Source: Phorcus lineatus
Taxonomy: Eukaryota > Mollusca > Gastropoda > Trochida > Trochidae
Assembly (NCBI GenBank): GCA_921293015.1
Contig: OV121083.1
Location: forward strand, 29,628,908 to 29,692,907
Direction of reading: 5' to 3'
DNA length: 64,000 nt
Every line of letters begins with the position of its first letter. The stretch's first letter is position 1. The position numbers were made by a program, and so were the translations under genes. Below the pieces are notes generated by a model. It did no database searches. It had not been told where the DNA came from and saw only the letters and a list, made by a program, of their open reading frames with translations. This document shows, piece by piece, positions 45,852-57,125 of the stretch.

Positions 45852-45990
45852 TTACAAGATTCAGTATCAAGAGGGGACAGTTTAATCTGGAGAATATCCT
45901 TGCTGCATACATGGAAAAGAATCTCTAATACATGGACACTCTTGAAAACTTTTCTGCTATTGTAATTCAATAAAATCTTCAAATAAAATA
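45852..45990 (+). other. possible terminal exon with AATAAA signal
   Basis: It follows the acceptor-like TATATTTTTCAG. In phase with the frame MCLNTGGESGDTFLSLFESF of the preceding exon it encodes LQDSVSRGDSLIWRI and then a hydrophobic end, stopping just before AATAAA (45969-45974). No known domain. Confidence 0.35.
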
Positions 45991-48721
45991 AATAAATTGA
46001 CTATCAATGAATTTATTTGTGAGGATTCTTTAATATGTTTTTGTATATATATACAGACATACAAGTGAGTCCCCAATTAAGAAAACAATACATTTACTTT
46101 CATCACTTATATCCAATTATATTGATTGTATTGAATTCAATTGATTCTTATTATTTGATATGTGATCATTTTAGGTGCCATTAGCCTTCAAAGAACTAAA
46201 AGTGTGTTTTGTAGAGTGTAAAATAGATATTTCATGTGTTTAATACATGAATTTCTAGCCACCTATGGATAACACCTCCCTTTTCTAAGTTTTAGTTTAA
46301 TACCATTAACCATGAGGAATTGTTAACACTTTGCATATCTTAGATGATCAGTAGGTTGTTCTTCATAAAAGCCTTTCATGATGTTTTTATGAATATTTAA
46401 AAGGTTGAGTTGATAAATTTCAAAGGATGTTCAATACTAGATACAAATACTTTTATGACTATAATATACACATCAATAATAGGCAAGGAAAGTTTATTTT
46501 GGCATAACTTGTAATGTGTGCTTAACAGTAGGTGAAATATGGGCTACAAATCAAATCTGTCTGTTTCGTGCTGGATATATAACAGATGATGTACAAAGAA
46601 TGTGTTTTTAGATTTTCAATTATAATTTCTACATCAAATATTCTATGCCAATTGAATTATACTGCAAGCGAATAAGTGATTCAATTTCACTTTTCACCTC
46701 ATCTAGCCTGACATGGGACGGTGTCCTTATATAATTTTGTGTACCAATTCCTTGACTACTAAGGATCTAAATTTATAAATTTGGTGACCTAAGAAAGGCC
46801 TCTAGGGCCAATCCTAAAGCCTATTTTCATTTTTTTCTCCTGAAGATGATAGTGAAGAAACTTGAATTTTTTTGTACATTCTAATGAGGATTCTAAACTA
46901 TATATTATATATCTTGTTTGTCCCTGACTAAAGTCACACAGGTCATGGCCTTATAAATATCTTCTTCTTTAATAATCTTAATAAAGCTAAGAAAGATGGA
47001 ATATTTATATGCTCCATAAGCGATTGGTATAACAATACTATAGCCTGGTGATAGTAGATTTTAAAGACTGATGAGCTCCAGGGTCATGACTCTATTCTTT
47101 TAAAACTGAGAAAAATATTACAGAACTGATGTGCCTCTGAGCCTGTGAACCTTGTAAAAAGGTTGAGTGTGTATCACTGTTAAGGTTTGTGTTATTTTAT
47201 CACGCTCAACCTAAATTAATTTCAGTGAGCTTAATTAATTTCTTTGAAGTGTAAAAAAGGTAGAGCCTTCATTCTAACCATTACAGACATGTTTATGAAA
47301 CTAAAGAGTTTATTGCTTGCAAGGCAAACAAATTCAGGACATTTTGGGGAAAATGCCCTCATACGCAAATATTCTAAAAAATATAACTAAATCAGATTTA
47401 TTGCATTTGAAACAGCAATTAAAGATACAAGTACTATGCCAGTCTGGAGATCTGTCACTTCAGACATGCTTTTTTTGACCTTATACATAATAAAATATAC
47501 TGATTACTTTAAGAATGAAATTTATTATGTTATCTATTGGACACACTGTTAATGTTTGTTCCTTTATTGGGGAGAGACTGGCCTTATTTTAGTAACTTAA
47601 ATCAAATCACCTTTTCATGAGGCATAAAAATCTACCTTTCAACTGAAGTTATAAGAAAAGTTATTTTTTCAACATGATTATACATAACTGTTAATAAGTT
47701 TTAATGCAGCATATTGTAACTTAATATGTTTTTGTTGTTTTAATCTTTTAACTATGAAAATCAAAATTGCTTCCAATAAAGAAAACTAAGGTAACCTTCA
47801 AAGCAAGGCATTGCATTTATGCCCCTAACCACCAGGGTGGTTGAACAGTATGAGTTACAAAATACAAGTCATTATATCAATGATTGCTATCCACATTTTT
47901 TATGATTTACATGATCTCTCTCCTGAGCCAAGCCAATATTGATAAAAATATATAATTCTGTCTGACCTCTGAAAATAAATATCCCCTTTTTTGTCGAACA
48001 CAGTTTTGATAATTTTAATCATATCACTATTGTTTGAAGAAATAAAATTAAATCACCTATCTAATTGTAACAGAGGTACTCTATAGTCTATATGGTATAA
48101 TGGTTAACTTATTTTATTAAATAATGTATCTGAACTGCACATCAAATATTCAACATGGAAGTAGTTTATCAAGAATTAGGAGTTGCTTTCAAATTTGCCT
48201 TTGAGATTCAAACCTCTTTACAAATTCTTTTAATTTTTGAATATTTTCTTTTCCAATTATAAGACATAACTGAGTTTATATGCTTTAATTAAGAAGGGTA
48301 GCGAAATCTATCAAGTTAATGTTGGTAACAGGTTGATATTATATATGCCATCACTTTTTGGAGGAAAAGATCAAAACAATATTTTTAGGTAAACCGAGTA
48401 AAAGTTGTTTATATATTCTTTAATAAAACATGAAAAATCATACTAATAAGTATATTGTTCTACATAAATTACCCAAAAAATTTTTTGTCAATTAAAGTTT
48501 ATGTTGCGATTTTCTAACGATTCGTTTGAAATTTTGACATTTGCCAGTCAAATAATTTCATATTTCTGGAACGTTTAAAAAAAATTATGATTTGACCCAT
48601 AGTTATAAAGAACGAGTTTATTAAATATTTTGGGCTCATTAAAACACACACGACTGCAGAAGGGAATTTAATAGAAAATACTCAATGTTAATTTCTACCA
48701 AATCCTATAATTTTTAAATTT
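45991..48721. other. AT-rich interior of the 6.37-kb element, no gene seen
   Basis: About 2.7 kb with no open frame of note and no recognised transposon. Uniform AT-rich, intron- or intergenic-like sequence. Confidence 0.45.
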
Positions 48722-48810
48722 ACTGCGGCTACGAGGTCAAATGAATGTCAAGGCCACTGTTATGGCAGACAAGACAATAGCAAAGCAGATGATTTTTGAT
48801 AAAATGTATG

Positions 48811-49143
48811 CTAGCACTCGTAGAAACAATAATTAGGTGCTGTTCTCATATTGTGAACATGTAGTTCGATGTCGCCGATCGACTCGAGCTCTCCATTGGT
48901 GTTGTTAACATTGCTGGAATCAATAAACGATGTTAAACGGTGAGTTTTTGCTGTTTTCCGTGAGTGGGGATTTTGGCCTGAAAATCTGGCGGTAGCGATT
49001 TTCGGGACGTCGTTGCATGTAACTTTTGAAATAATTACCCGATTTTGACAATCCATAGCTCGTTTTGTAGGGAAATCATTTAGCTTTCGAATCGTAGTGA
49101 ACAATTTGTATTTTGGATGCGAAAACTGACTTTGTTCGAGCAT
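48811..49143 (-). CDS. 110-codon ORF in the right inverted arm, unknown
   Basis: Starts at a true ATG (49143) 38 bases downstream of a TATA box (49181-49172) and ends at a TAG. It encodes MLEQSQFSHPKYKLFTTIRK, then NRVIISKVTCNDVPKIATAR, THRLTSFIDSSNVNNTNGEL and a Cys-containing end YCFYEC. It is basic and has no signal peptide or membrane segment. I recognise no domain. Near-identity with the left arm covers the whole repeat, so similarity alone does not show selection on the protein. Confidence 0.4.
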   Translation of the reverse strand: MLEQSQFSHPKYKLFTTIRKLNDFPTKRAMDCQNRVIISKVTCNDVPKIATARFSGQNPHSRKTAKTHRLTSFIDSSNVNNTNGELESIGDIELHVHNMRTAPNYCFYEC

Positions 49144-49258
49144 GGGGTGGTTTGGTCGTTACATCCCTTTCCTTTTATATAGTAGTAGGGTAGGGTCTAT
49201 GGGTATATATGTCTTTCTAAAGCTATTTCTAAGCGATACACGCCCCTGTGTATGCAAC

Positions 49259-50560
49259 ATACTTAAATTCATGCAGGCATTCTTCTCAAATTAAGTTTAT
49301 TATTCTGAATTTCTGATACTCACCTTAATTTATTTATGATAAAATTTCTGAGAATATTTAACTAAACACTTACACATATGTACATTTCTGGCATATTGCA
49401 TGTGTAATTTAATCAGAAAACATCAATTCAAAAATAACTTCTCATGCAAGAACTCTCTTGTTAATATAAAAACACTATCTCAATTGAAATATGATAAGTA
49501 GGAGAAGCACCAAAATCAGTGTAAGGAAAATCTGCCCTTAACAGTATCATTTCTGTTGTTAAAAAAATAAAATTTGCATTGATTTGGCTTTCTTGTAGGA
49601 AGTGAGTAATAGGGGGAAAAATCTCTTATATTTTTTTGGGGGGAGGTGGGGGTGTTATTGAAGTGATTTGTTTTGTAAAATATTTAAAAATATTAAAAAA
49701 ATATTTTAATTCAACATGGAAATTACCTGGACATAACTTCCACTTTTTGGACCTGCAATTATTATTGCCTGATTAATTGTTAGTCTTCTGACTTGAAAAC
49801 AGAAATATCTTAAATTTTTTGCAAAACTTAAATCACAGAAAGCAGATGATTTTGTAGATGTAGCAATAGACAGGCATATTGAATGTGTCTGCTAACATAA
49901 TCATCATTTAAAACAAATTTACTAATCAAACAAACTTACATGATAAATGTCAAACATATTTTCCCTATGTGTAATATTTTTCTATCAATATTCCGTTTGC
50001 TGTCCATTGCCTAGTTTTATCTTTGCTACTAGATATACTATAAATATGGAGAGAAAAAATTCATTCAGCTTCGCTGTCTGATTCTGCAAACTTGGACAAC
50101 AAAAAAAGATAAGAATTGATTGATGATATTAGCTTATAAACTATCCACCTAATGGCCGTATTTAGAGACAGTTACTGGGACCCCCTTACAGTAAACGATC
50201 GCAGTTTCAACAATAATAACATAATAAAATCCATTTGTCATAAGAAAAAATTCATAAAGATATTTCGTCAAAAACTGTTAGTTAGACAGTCGGACGTTTC
50301 GTCAATATAAACCCATAACCCAAGTTTCGGGCTTCATGAAATGAAATGCTGATTCAAATACGATTTCACTCGCACGTGGTCGGGTAATGGCCCGGAATAT
50401 TGATTATAAAATGGGAAAATAATGTATCGAATAGAATAAAGTTTTTTGTCGAATAAGTTCATAATTAGTTTTTGATAGCATATGTAGCATTATATGTTTA
50501 TTTCTAATGACAGTTACATCAAAATTCGGCTTTATAAACTCACGCCGAAAAACTCTCCCT
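49259..50560. other. AT-rich Tigger-like element interior, no gene seen
   Basis: Sequence between the nested element and the outer inverted segment of the Tigger-like element. No open frame recognised. Confidence 0.4.
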
Positions 50561-51217
50561 ACATTTACATGTCAACAACTGCACACTTCCGGGTTCGTCG
50601 GGCCACTATTACGTCACTAGTACGTGCGCTCATTAATGTTCGGTTTTCGGCTTTCGCTCGGAAAGCGTGACATTGCAAGATTACCACGAGGGACAAATTT
50701 TTTATCTGGGCGATGTCGTAAGATGTGTTGTATGATTGAAACATCACGTATCTGACCACAATAGTTTCTAAGTGGGGTTTTAAAATCCTTTAAATGCAAC
50801 TGACCTCATTCTGACACGATATTTATAACTATCACACAAATCACAAACTCCAGATACACAAAGTGAGACATCTCAATTTATTACAATCACAAACTGCTGA
50901 CACGCTCAACTCCCGTGTCAATCCACTGTCATTGATGTTTACCGATTCAATCAGTGTGGTGCTCGCTTGACTAGTGGATTACCGAACGCTTTGATGAACA
51001 GTCCGATTAATGAAGCAGAAATAGCTGTAATTAACTAATCCGTTACAGCTAATTAGCGTTCGGATACGGAGACTGAATCAACGGATTAATGAATCAACGG
51101 ATTAATGAATCAACATTTAATGAGTTTATATAGAGATTAGTTTGGTTACAGTTTGATACCGTTCGGATACTGCGAGATTCGGATTATCGGTGGCCGGATT
51201 ATCGGGGTCTGACTGTA

Positions 51218-51869
51218 GTATGATGCAAACTTGGACTCTCTCTTGTGAACTGAAATGACTGTTCGCGATCGATTTTATTTTTGATTCATTAAGAACTTGT
51301 TAATGTCAAACTCTCATGCAAAAATCATAAAATTCCAAGCCTAGGTTTTTGAGTTACTTGCCCTTGAAGTTGTCAATTTCACAATTTAGGTCAAATTTGA
51401 AAGGTCACAGCAACAAAGGTATTTATGTTGGGACCTTGTAAAGGTCAAATTCAAAACAACAATGCTTTAGCTACATTAACTATGAATTTCAGCTCTCTAC
51501 TGCAAGTATCTTCAGAGAAATAGATTGTCAAAGGTGCATTGGGTTTCCGGAAATTTAAAAAAGTACAAAAAAGCAATATGGCAGTGAAACTATGCATGCT
51601 ACGAATTTGCCATGATTTACTTTTATGCTCCAAATGTCATTGTCTATCTTTAAAAAAACGTTTCAGGTCTCTAAGTACATTTTGAAAAGATTTTCAATGT
51701 TAATTTGAAAATTTGAGTGGGTCTGTGCCTTTAACGCATGATCTGATTAAGCCCAAAAGCTTCCCAAGTCTATTCCTCAGTAAGGGCTTTCAGCATACCA
51801 AATTTTAAGCAGCTGTTTTAGCTGTATCTGTGTCAAAAAAAAGTACAAATAATGATAATACGGATAAAA
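51218..51869. repeat. family D repeat domain, segment 2
   Basis: It resumes family D directly after the Tigger-like element with ATGATGCAAACTTGGACTCT, matching 40049 onward. It ends at the 8-base duplication of a hAT-like element. Confidence 0.7.
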
Positions 51870-51877
51870 TCAATAGG

Positions 51878-54745
51878 TAGGGGTGTCACGATTTGGTTCG
51901 GTACATCGAAAATCGAATCGGTAGAGGTACGATTCGATTTCAATTCTGTATGGATTCATTTCCATTCGATTGTTCAAGTACCTACTTGAGTAAATCAAGT
52001 TATTTTATCTAAAGCACATGAGAAAATAGTGAACATTCGCTGTCGTATCGCGTTTCCTTCATAGATTGACGTTGATTCATAAAAGTAAAGACATGCCCCT
52101 GCACTATATAACCAACGTCCGTGGATGGATTCGTATCCAAAACGATCTCATCCCTGTTGGATAATTTTTACACAAACACGTTCATAAATTTCAAAAAGGA
52201 ATTTGCTGTCACCAGATTTCAGGATTGTCTGTCAAATATGACACAATTAAATATTTATAATCTTTAATTATGCATGAAATATAAAATTATTCATTGTAAA
52301 CCAACAATATGAGAATCAATTTATTTCTTTATATGATTGCGTTTTCAAAATGTGTATATAACTCTTTTCATGTACGCGCAAGACTTATCCCATTTCATAT
52401 AAGTTATCATTTTCATATTTTCTATTCATATATTGGTTTGTCCTAAAATTAATAAATGCTATTTGCTTTAAAGAAAAATATGAAATACAATTTCAATACA
52501 AGTAAAGAAGTGAGCACAGCTCACATACACCCGCTTTAAACTATAGTCTGGCTTTCTTTGTTGGTCTTAAATTACCCTCAAAAAGCTCACTTAGGGATCA
52601 TGGTTGATAAGTGTATTAAGTTTGTTGAAGCTAGCATGTATAGTTTAGGAGATATGCTCAGGAAATAGCACTTTGTCAGATAGTCATTGTTTTAGTAACG
52701 TTTCCATGTAAAACGCAAAAAAATAAAAATAATTTTTTGGTCTCACCCTCAAGAGACGCACCAATATGGATAAGTGTATGAAGTTTGGTGATGATAGCAT
52801 GTACGGTTTAGAAGATATACTCCGGACAAAGGACTTAGTCATAAATTCACTGTTTTAGTCATGTTTCCATGGAAAGCGCAAAAAAAATAAAAATCATTTG
52901 TTGGTCTAACCCTCAAAAGGCACATCAATGGTTGATAAGTGTATGAAGTTTGGTAAAGATAGCATGTATAGTTATGAAGATATACTCTGTACAAAGGACT
53001 TTGTCACTGTTTAAGTCATGTTTCTATGGAAACCGCAAAAAATAAAAATCATTTGTTGGTCTAACCCTCAAAATCACATCTAGGGATCATGTTTTATAAG
53101 TGTATGAAGTTTGATGACGATAGCATGTATAGTTTAGGATAAATGCTCCGGACAAAGGACTTGGTCATAGAGTCACTGTTTTAGTCATGTTTCCATGGAA
53201 ACCGCAAAAAATAAAAATCATTTGTTGGTCTAACCCTCAAAAGGCACATCTAGGGATCATGGTTGATAAGTGTATGAAGTTTGGTGAAGCTAGCATGTAT
53301 AGTTTAGGAGATATGCTCCGGACAAAGGACTTGGTCATAGAGTCACTGTTTTAGTCATGTTTCCATGGAAACTGCAAAAAATAAAAATCATTTGTTGGTC
53401 TAACCCTCAAAAGGCACATCTAGGGATCATGGTTGATAAGTGTATGAAGTTTGGTGAAGCTAGCATGTATAGTTTAGGAGATATGCTCCGGACAAAGGAC
53501 TTGGTCATAGAGTCACTGTTTTAGTCATGTTTCCATGGAAACCGCAAAAAATAAAAATCATTTGTTGGTCTAACCCTCAAAAGGCACATCTAGGGATCAT
53601 GGTTGATAAGTGTATGAAGTTTGGTGAAGCTAGCATGTATAGTTTAGGAGATATGCTCCGGACAAAGGACTTGGTCATAGAGTCACTGTTTTAGTCATGT
53701 TTCCATGGAAACCGCAAAAAATAAAAATCATTTGTTGGTCTAACCCTCAAAAGGCACATCTAAGGATCATGGTTAATAAGTGTATGAAGTTTGGTGAAGC
53801 TAGCATGTATAGTTTAGGAGATATGCTCCGGACAAAGGACTTGGTCATAGAGTCACTGTTTTAGTCATGTTTCCATGGAAACCGCAAAAAATAAAAATCA
53901 TTTGTTGGTCTAACCCTCAAAAGGCACATCTAGGGATCATGGTTGATAAGTGTATGAAGTTTGGTGAAGCTAGCATGTATAGTTTAGGAGATATGCTCCG
54001 GACAAAGGACTTGGTCATAGAGTCACTGTTTTAGTCATGTTTCCATGGAAACCGCAAAAAATAAAAATCATTTGTTGGTCTAACCCTCAAAAGGCACATC
54101 TAAGGATCATGGTTAATAAGTGTATGAAGTTTGGTGAAGCTAGCATGTATAGTTTAGGAGATATGCTCCGGACAAAGATTTGTGACGGACGGACAGACGG
54201 ACAGATGGACAGACAGACGGACAGAATGAACGCTATATACCCCCGCTTACGCTGTAAGGCGGGGGTATAATTACCGTCAAAATGACCGGGTGCGAGTTGC
54301 GTTTTGGTGACGAAGTCACCGCAAGATTATTGTTAACTGCCATTTGATTGGACGTTGCACCTCTATCTTAGCCAATCATTATTGATGTTACTAACGAATG
54401 CTAGTGGTCTTTGATAAAAAAATGGCGGATCCAACATCGCTTTGCAAAACACATGGGTATAAATTTGCTACAGGGAGAATATATTTTGACATGTGTAAAA
54501 CCTACTACGCAGATATAAAGTGTAAAACAGGTTATACATAAATTCTTTTCACTCTTAACACGATCTTGATCTCATTCCCAACGACAGCATTCCTTATCTT
54601 GATGTTTGCGAAATTAAACTGTTTTTCCCCTACACAATTCGACTTTGTTTTTAGTTCAAGTAAATCGAATAAAAAATAATCGAATCGAAGACTTTGAATC
54701 GATAATCGAATCGAATCGAAGTGAAAGTGAATCGTGACACCCCTA
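51878..54745. mobile_element. non-autonomous hAT-like element
   Basis: Ends TAGGGGTGTCACGATT and AATCGTGACACCCCTA, flanked by the 8-base duplication TCAATAGG (51870-51877 and 54746-54753). Subterminal regions are rich in AATCGAATCG-type repeats (51905-51970 and 54650-54735). The interior has no transposase but contains a pearl-like tandem element. It is inserted in family D. Confidence 0.85.
52505..54270. mobile_element. pearl/Helitron-like element with 170-bp tandem core
   Basis: The left end has a GTGAGC-ACA-GCTCAC hairpin (52510-52524). About nine to ten tandem units of 170 bases follow, with start phrases near 52602, 52769, 52934, 53094, 53261, 53431, 53601, 53771, 53941 and 54111. Units from 53261 on are nearly identical and earlier ones diverge. 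After them come a GACG/GACA tetranucleotide tract (54184-54224) and a terminal hairpin with 11-base arms TATACCCCCGC / GCGGGGGTATA (54236-54269). This order matches the pearl elements described in bivalves, which are regarded as Helitron-related. Confidence 0.75.
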
Positions 54746-54753
54746 TCAATAGG

Positions 54754-55146
54754 TCTTCAAGACTTTGTCATGAAGACCTAAATACAGTCACAAGCAACGA
54801 CAAAAGGATTCATCGCTGCAAAAGCATATTCAGTACAAACATAGTGATGTGAGCAATCAACCCTGAAAGTTTAATGAAAATCGCCTTATGCATTAAGATA
54901 CAACAGGATGTTTTATGTGACCAAGTCTCCTAACCAAACTGTGATTATTGCAAAGAAGTTGATAATGTGAAAAAACCATGACACTTACGCATTCGTTTTG
55001 TTTGTATTGTAATAACGCCTCCTTCAAAACAAGTTTCAAGTCTCTAAGTGCATTTTTAAAAAATTACCCGTTAAGTTTTGAAAAGGTATTTTTCCCGATT
55101 TTGATCATTTATTGTGAACGGAAATGAATGTTTGTGACCAATGTTT
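54754..55146. repeat. family D repeat domain, segment 3
   Basis: It continues family D after the hAT-like element. The block AAGTTGATAATGTGAAAAAA...TTTTCCCGATTTTGATC (54955-55110) is repeated at 55870-56040. Confidence 0.65.
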
Positions 55147-55587
55147 CAGGGCTCCAGATAATTATTTGGACTTAGGGGTATTTCACTCCTCAAAATAAAA
55201 ATTGAGGAGTAAAATTACCACATGAAAAAAACTAGGAGTATTTCACGGTTTATCGTTTTCGGATCCTCATTTAGACTTTAGCATCTTTTTCGATGTTAGT
55301 CGTGAATTAAATTTTCCACACGTTTAGTCTGTAAATAAATGAGTGATTTCTCTTTCACAAATATGAACTCGGTAATCTTTGTTTTCATTCAGGTTGGCAA
55401 GATTTCAAGTTAGCTACTATTCAAAATGTCAAGATCAGACATGTATAAATGAAACTTTGTAAAAAATATCTGACTCGTATTCTGTGAGAGTTGTGCGTAT
55501 CTGTCACTTGTTGATTTCATTTTCAATGCGTATATCTGAATTACCCGTTCGTATTTTACGCAGATACGCATCTTATCTGGAGCCCTG
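55147..55587. mobile_element. hAT-like MITE in family D
   Basis: Ends CAGGGCTCCAGATAA and TTATCTGGAGCCCTG, perfect 15-base terminal repeats starting CAGGG as in hAT elements. The flanks (AATGTTT left, ATGTTTTT right) look like a damaged target duplication. The paralogous family D site near 56078 (CAATGTTTTAATGG) lacks the insert and serves as an empty site. Confidence 0.7.
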
Positions 55588-56540
55588 ATGTTTTTATTGA
55601 TTTGGAATGAGTACATACTGGTCTTACATTCCTATAAAAATTGTGCAATTATGAGTTCACTTTGAGTTATTGCCCCTTGAACATGGTCACACGGGCAAAG
55701 TCGCCCGACTTTGAAGGGCTGCTGACAAAAAAATACGAAAAAATTTGCAAATATTGAATAATATCGAAAAATGACGTTACTCCCCAATGCTTCAAATATC
55801 TTGTAGGCGAGTTTCAGCACCTAATTGCAAGTATCTTCAGAGGAAAGGTTTCTCTAAGGTACATGGGGTCTGAAAAAAGTTGATAATGCGAAAAAACTAT
55901 GATAGTTATGAATTCGTAATAATTTACTTTTTTGTTTGTATTGTTATTACACATCTTTCAAAACAAGTTTCAAGTCTCTAAATACATTTTGAAATAATAC
56001 CCCATGTTAATTTTGAAAAAAGTATTTTTCCCGATTTTGATCAATTATTGTGAAAGAAATTGACTGTTCGTGATCAATGTTTTAATGGATTCGTAGAGGG
56101 TACATACAGGTCCTACATCCCTGAAAAAATGGTGCAGTGATAAGTCTAAATTCTTTAGTCATCGCACCTTGAACAGAGCCACATGAGCTAAGTCGCCCGA
56201 CTTTGAAGGGTTGATGAGAAAAAAGTATTAAAGTTTAAGCAAAAATTTCTCTAACTTTTTCTCCTCAATACTTCAGCTAAAACATTGTAACTTTCAGGTC
56301 TGAGATGCAAGTATCTTCCGAGGAGAAGATTCTCAAAGGTGCATGGGGTCCGGAAATTTCAAAAAGTAAAAAAAAGCAATGCAAAAACTATGCATGCTAC
56401 GAATTTGCCGTAGTTTACTTTTTCGCTCCAAATGTAATTGCCTATTGTTTAAAAAATGTTTCAGGTCTCTAAGTGCATTTTGAAAAAAATTCCCATGTAA
56501 AGTTTTAAAAATTTGAGTGGTACTGTGCCTTTAACGCTGA
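55588..56540. repeat. family D repeat domain, segment 4
   Basis: Two diverged units of family D: AAGTCGCCCGACTTTGAAGG occurs at 55699 and 56190, and CAAGTATCTTC-GAGG occurs at 55830 and 56309. It ends near CTGTGCCTTTAACGCT, where a MULE interrupts it. Confidence 0.65.
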
Positions 56541-56811
56541 TTATATCCCATTACACAGACAGCCATTATGCAGACACTTTCAAAAACCCAGTACGCAGAC
56601 ACTTAAACACAAGGCCAATGATGGCAATCCCTCTGAATATAATGGGACAGTCCACTTGTCTTGTCACATTGGAATTCAATACTTAGAAATAATTGTTTAT
56701 TTGACAATACAATTTATTTACTAAACTTTGCATTAGTTTCAATTTACTCCATTCAAATTTGAAATGACTTGTTATATAAATGTAACTTGGAATATAAATA
56801 TTAAATAACTC

Positions 56812-57075
56812 TTCTTTTACTAGTTAATAGTGATACAATGATATCACCAGTTGGGCTTGTGATGTCTACATAACTTTGATTTTACTAGCAAAAAGTGATC
56901 CACAAATGTCACCCGTTAGTCTAGTGATCTCTACAAACTTTGTTTTCACAAACAAATGTCACCTGTTGGTGTAGTTGTCTCTACATAACTTTGTTTCTAC
57001 AAGCAAAAGGTGATCCAATGATGTCACAAGTTTGTCTTATAATCTATTCTCAACTTTGTTTTTATTAGCAAGAAG
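56812..57075. repeat. four imperfect tandem units of about 60-68 bp
   Basis: ATGTCACC-GTTG-CT-GTGATCTCTACATAACTTTGTTTTTAC-like units repeat four times immediately before the transposase start. The position inside the MULE suggests a promoter or transposase-binding array. Confidence 0.6.
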
Positions 57076-57125
57076 CTATTTTTTTTTTTTTTGTCATTAA
57101 AGGTTTAAAAATGTAAACCAGATGT

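Larger units (their letters stand above)
42878..49250. mobile_element. 6.37-kb element with long inverted repeats and 8-bp target duplication
   Basis: Begins CACAGGGGCGTGTATCGC and ends with the exact inverse. It is flanked by perfect 8-base repeats TATGCAAC (42870-42877 and 49251-49258). Inverted arms are about 544 bases (42878-43421) and 529 bases (48722-49250) and differ at few positions by eye apart from a short insertion near 43017 in the left arm. An 8-base duplication fits hAT or P-type transposition; long arms with an AT-rich interior and no transposase suggest a non-autonomous foldback. The interior (43422-48721) holds an L1-like insertion and exon-like segments. Confidence 0.9.
40861..51215. 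mobile_element. Tigger/pogo-like element carrying a nested 6.4-kb element
   Basis: Ends CAGTCAGACCTCGATAATCT and ATTATCGGGGTCTGACTG, imperfect terminal repeats of about 24 bases, flanked by TA (40859-40860 and 51216-51217). The right end repeats CCGGATTATCGG-type motifs. On removal of the nested insertion (42878-49250 plus one 8-base repeat) the element is about 3.97 kb. Besides its ends, an inner imperfect inverted repeat is present (41355-41559 versus 50599-50793). A CENP-B-like transposase N-terminus lies at 41030-41395. It splits family D cleanly. Confidence 0.75.

Noticed and set aside
45777..45965. 62-codon open frame as a membrane protein
   Set aside because: Its first half is intron-like sequence before a strong acceptor at 45851; only the part after the acceptor is plausible as an exon.
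52505..54180. CRISPR-like regular repeats
   Set aside because: Units are contiguous 170-base tandem copies without unique spacers, in a eukaryotic transposon.
54037..54270. 77-codon open frame with DGRTDGQMDRQTDRM
   Set aside because: It is translation of the 170-bp unit and the GACG/GACA tetranucleotide tract.
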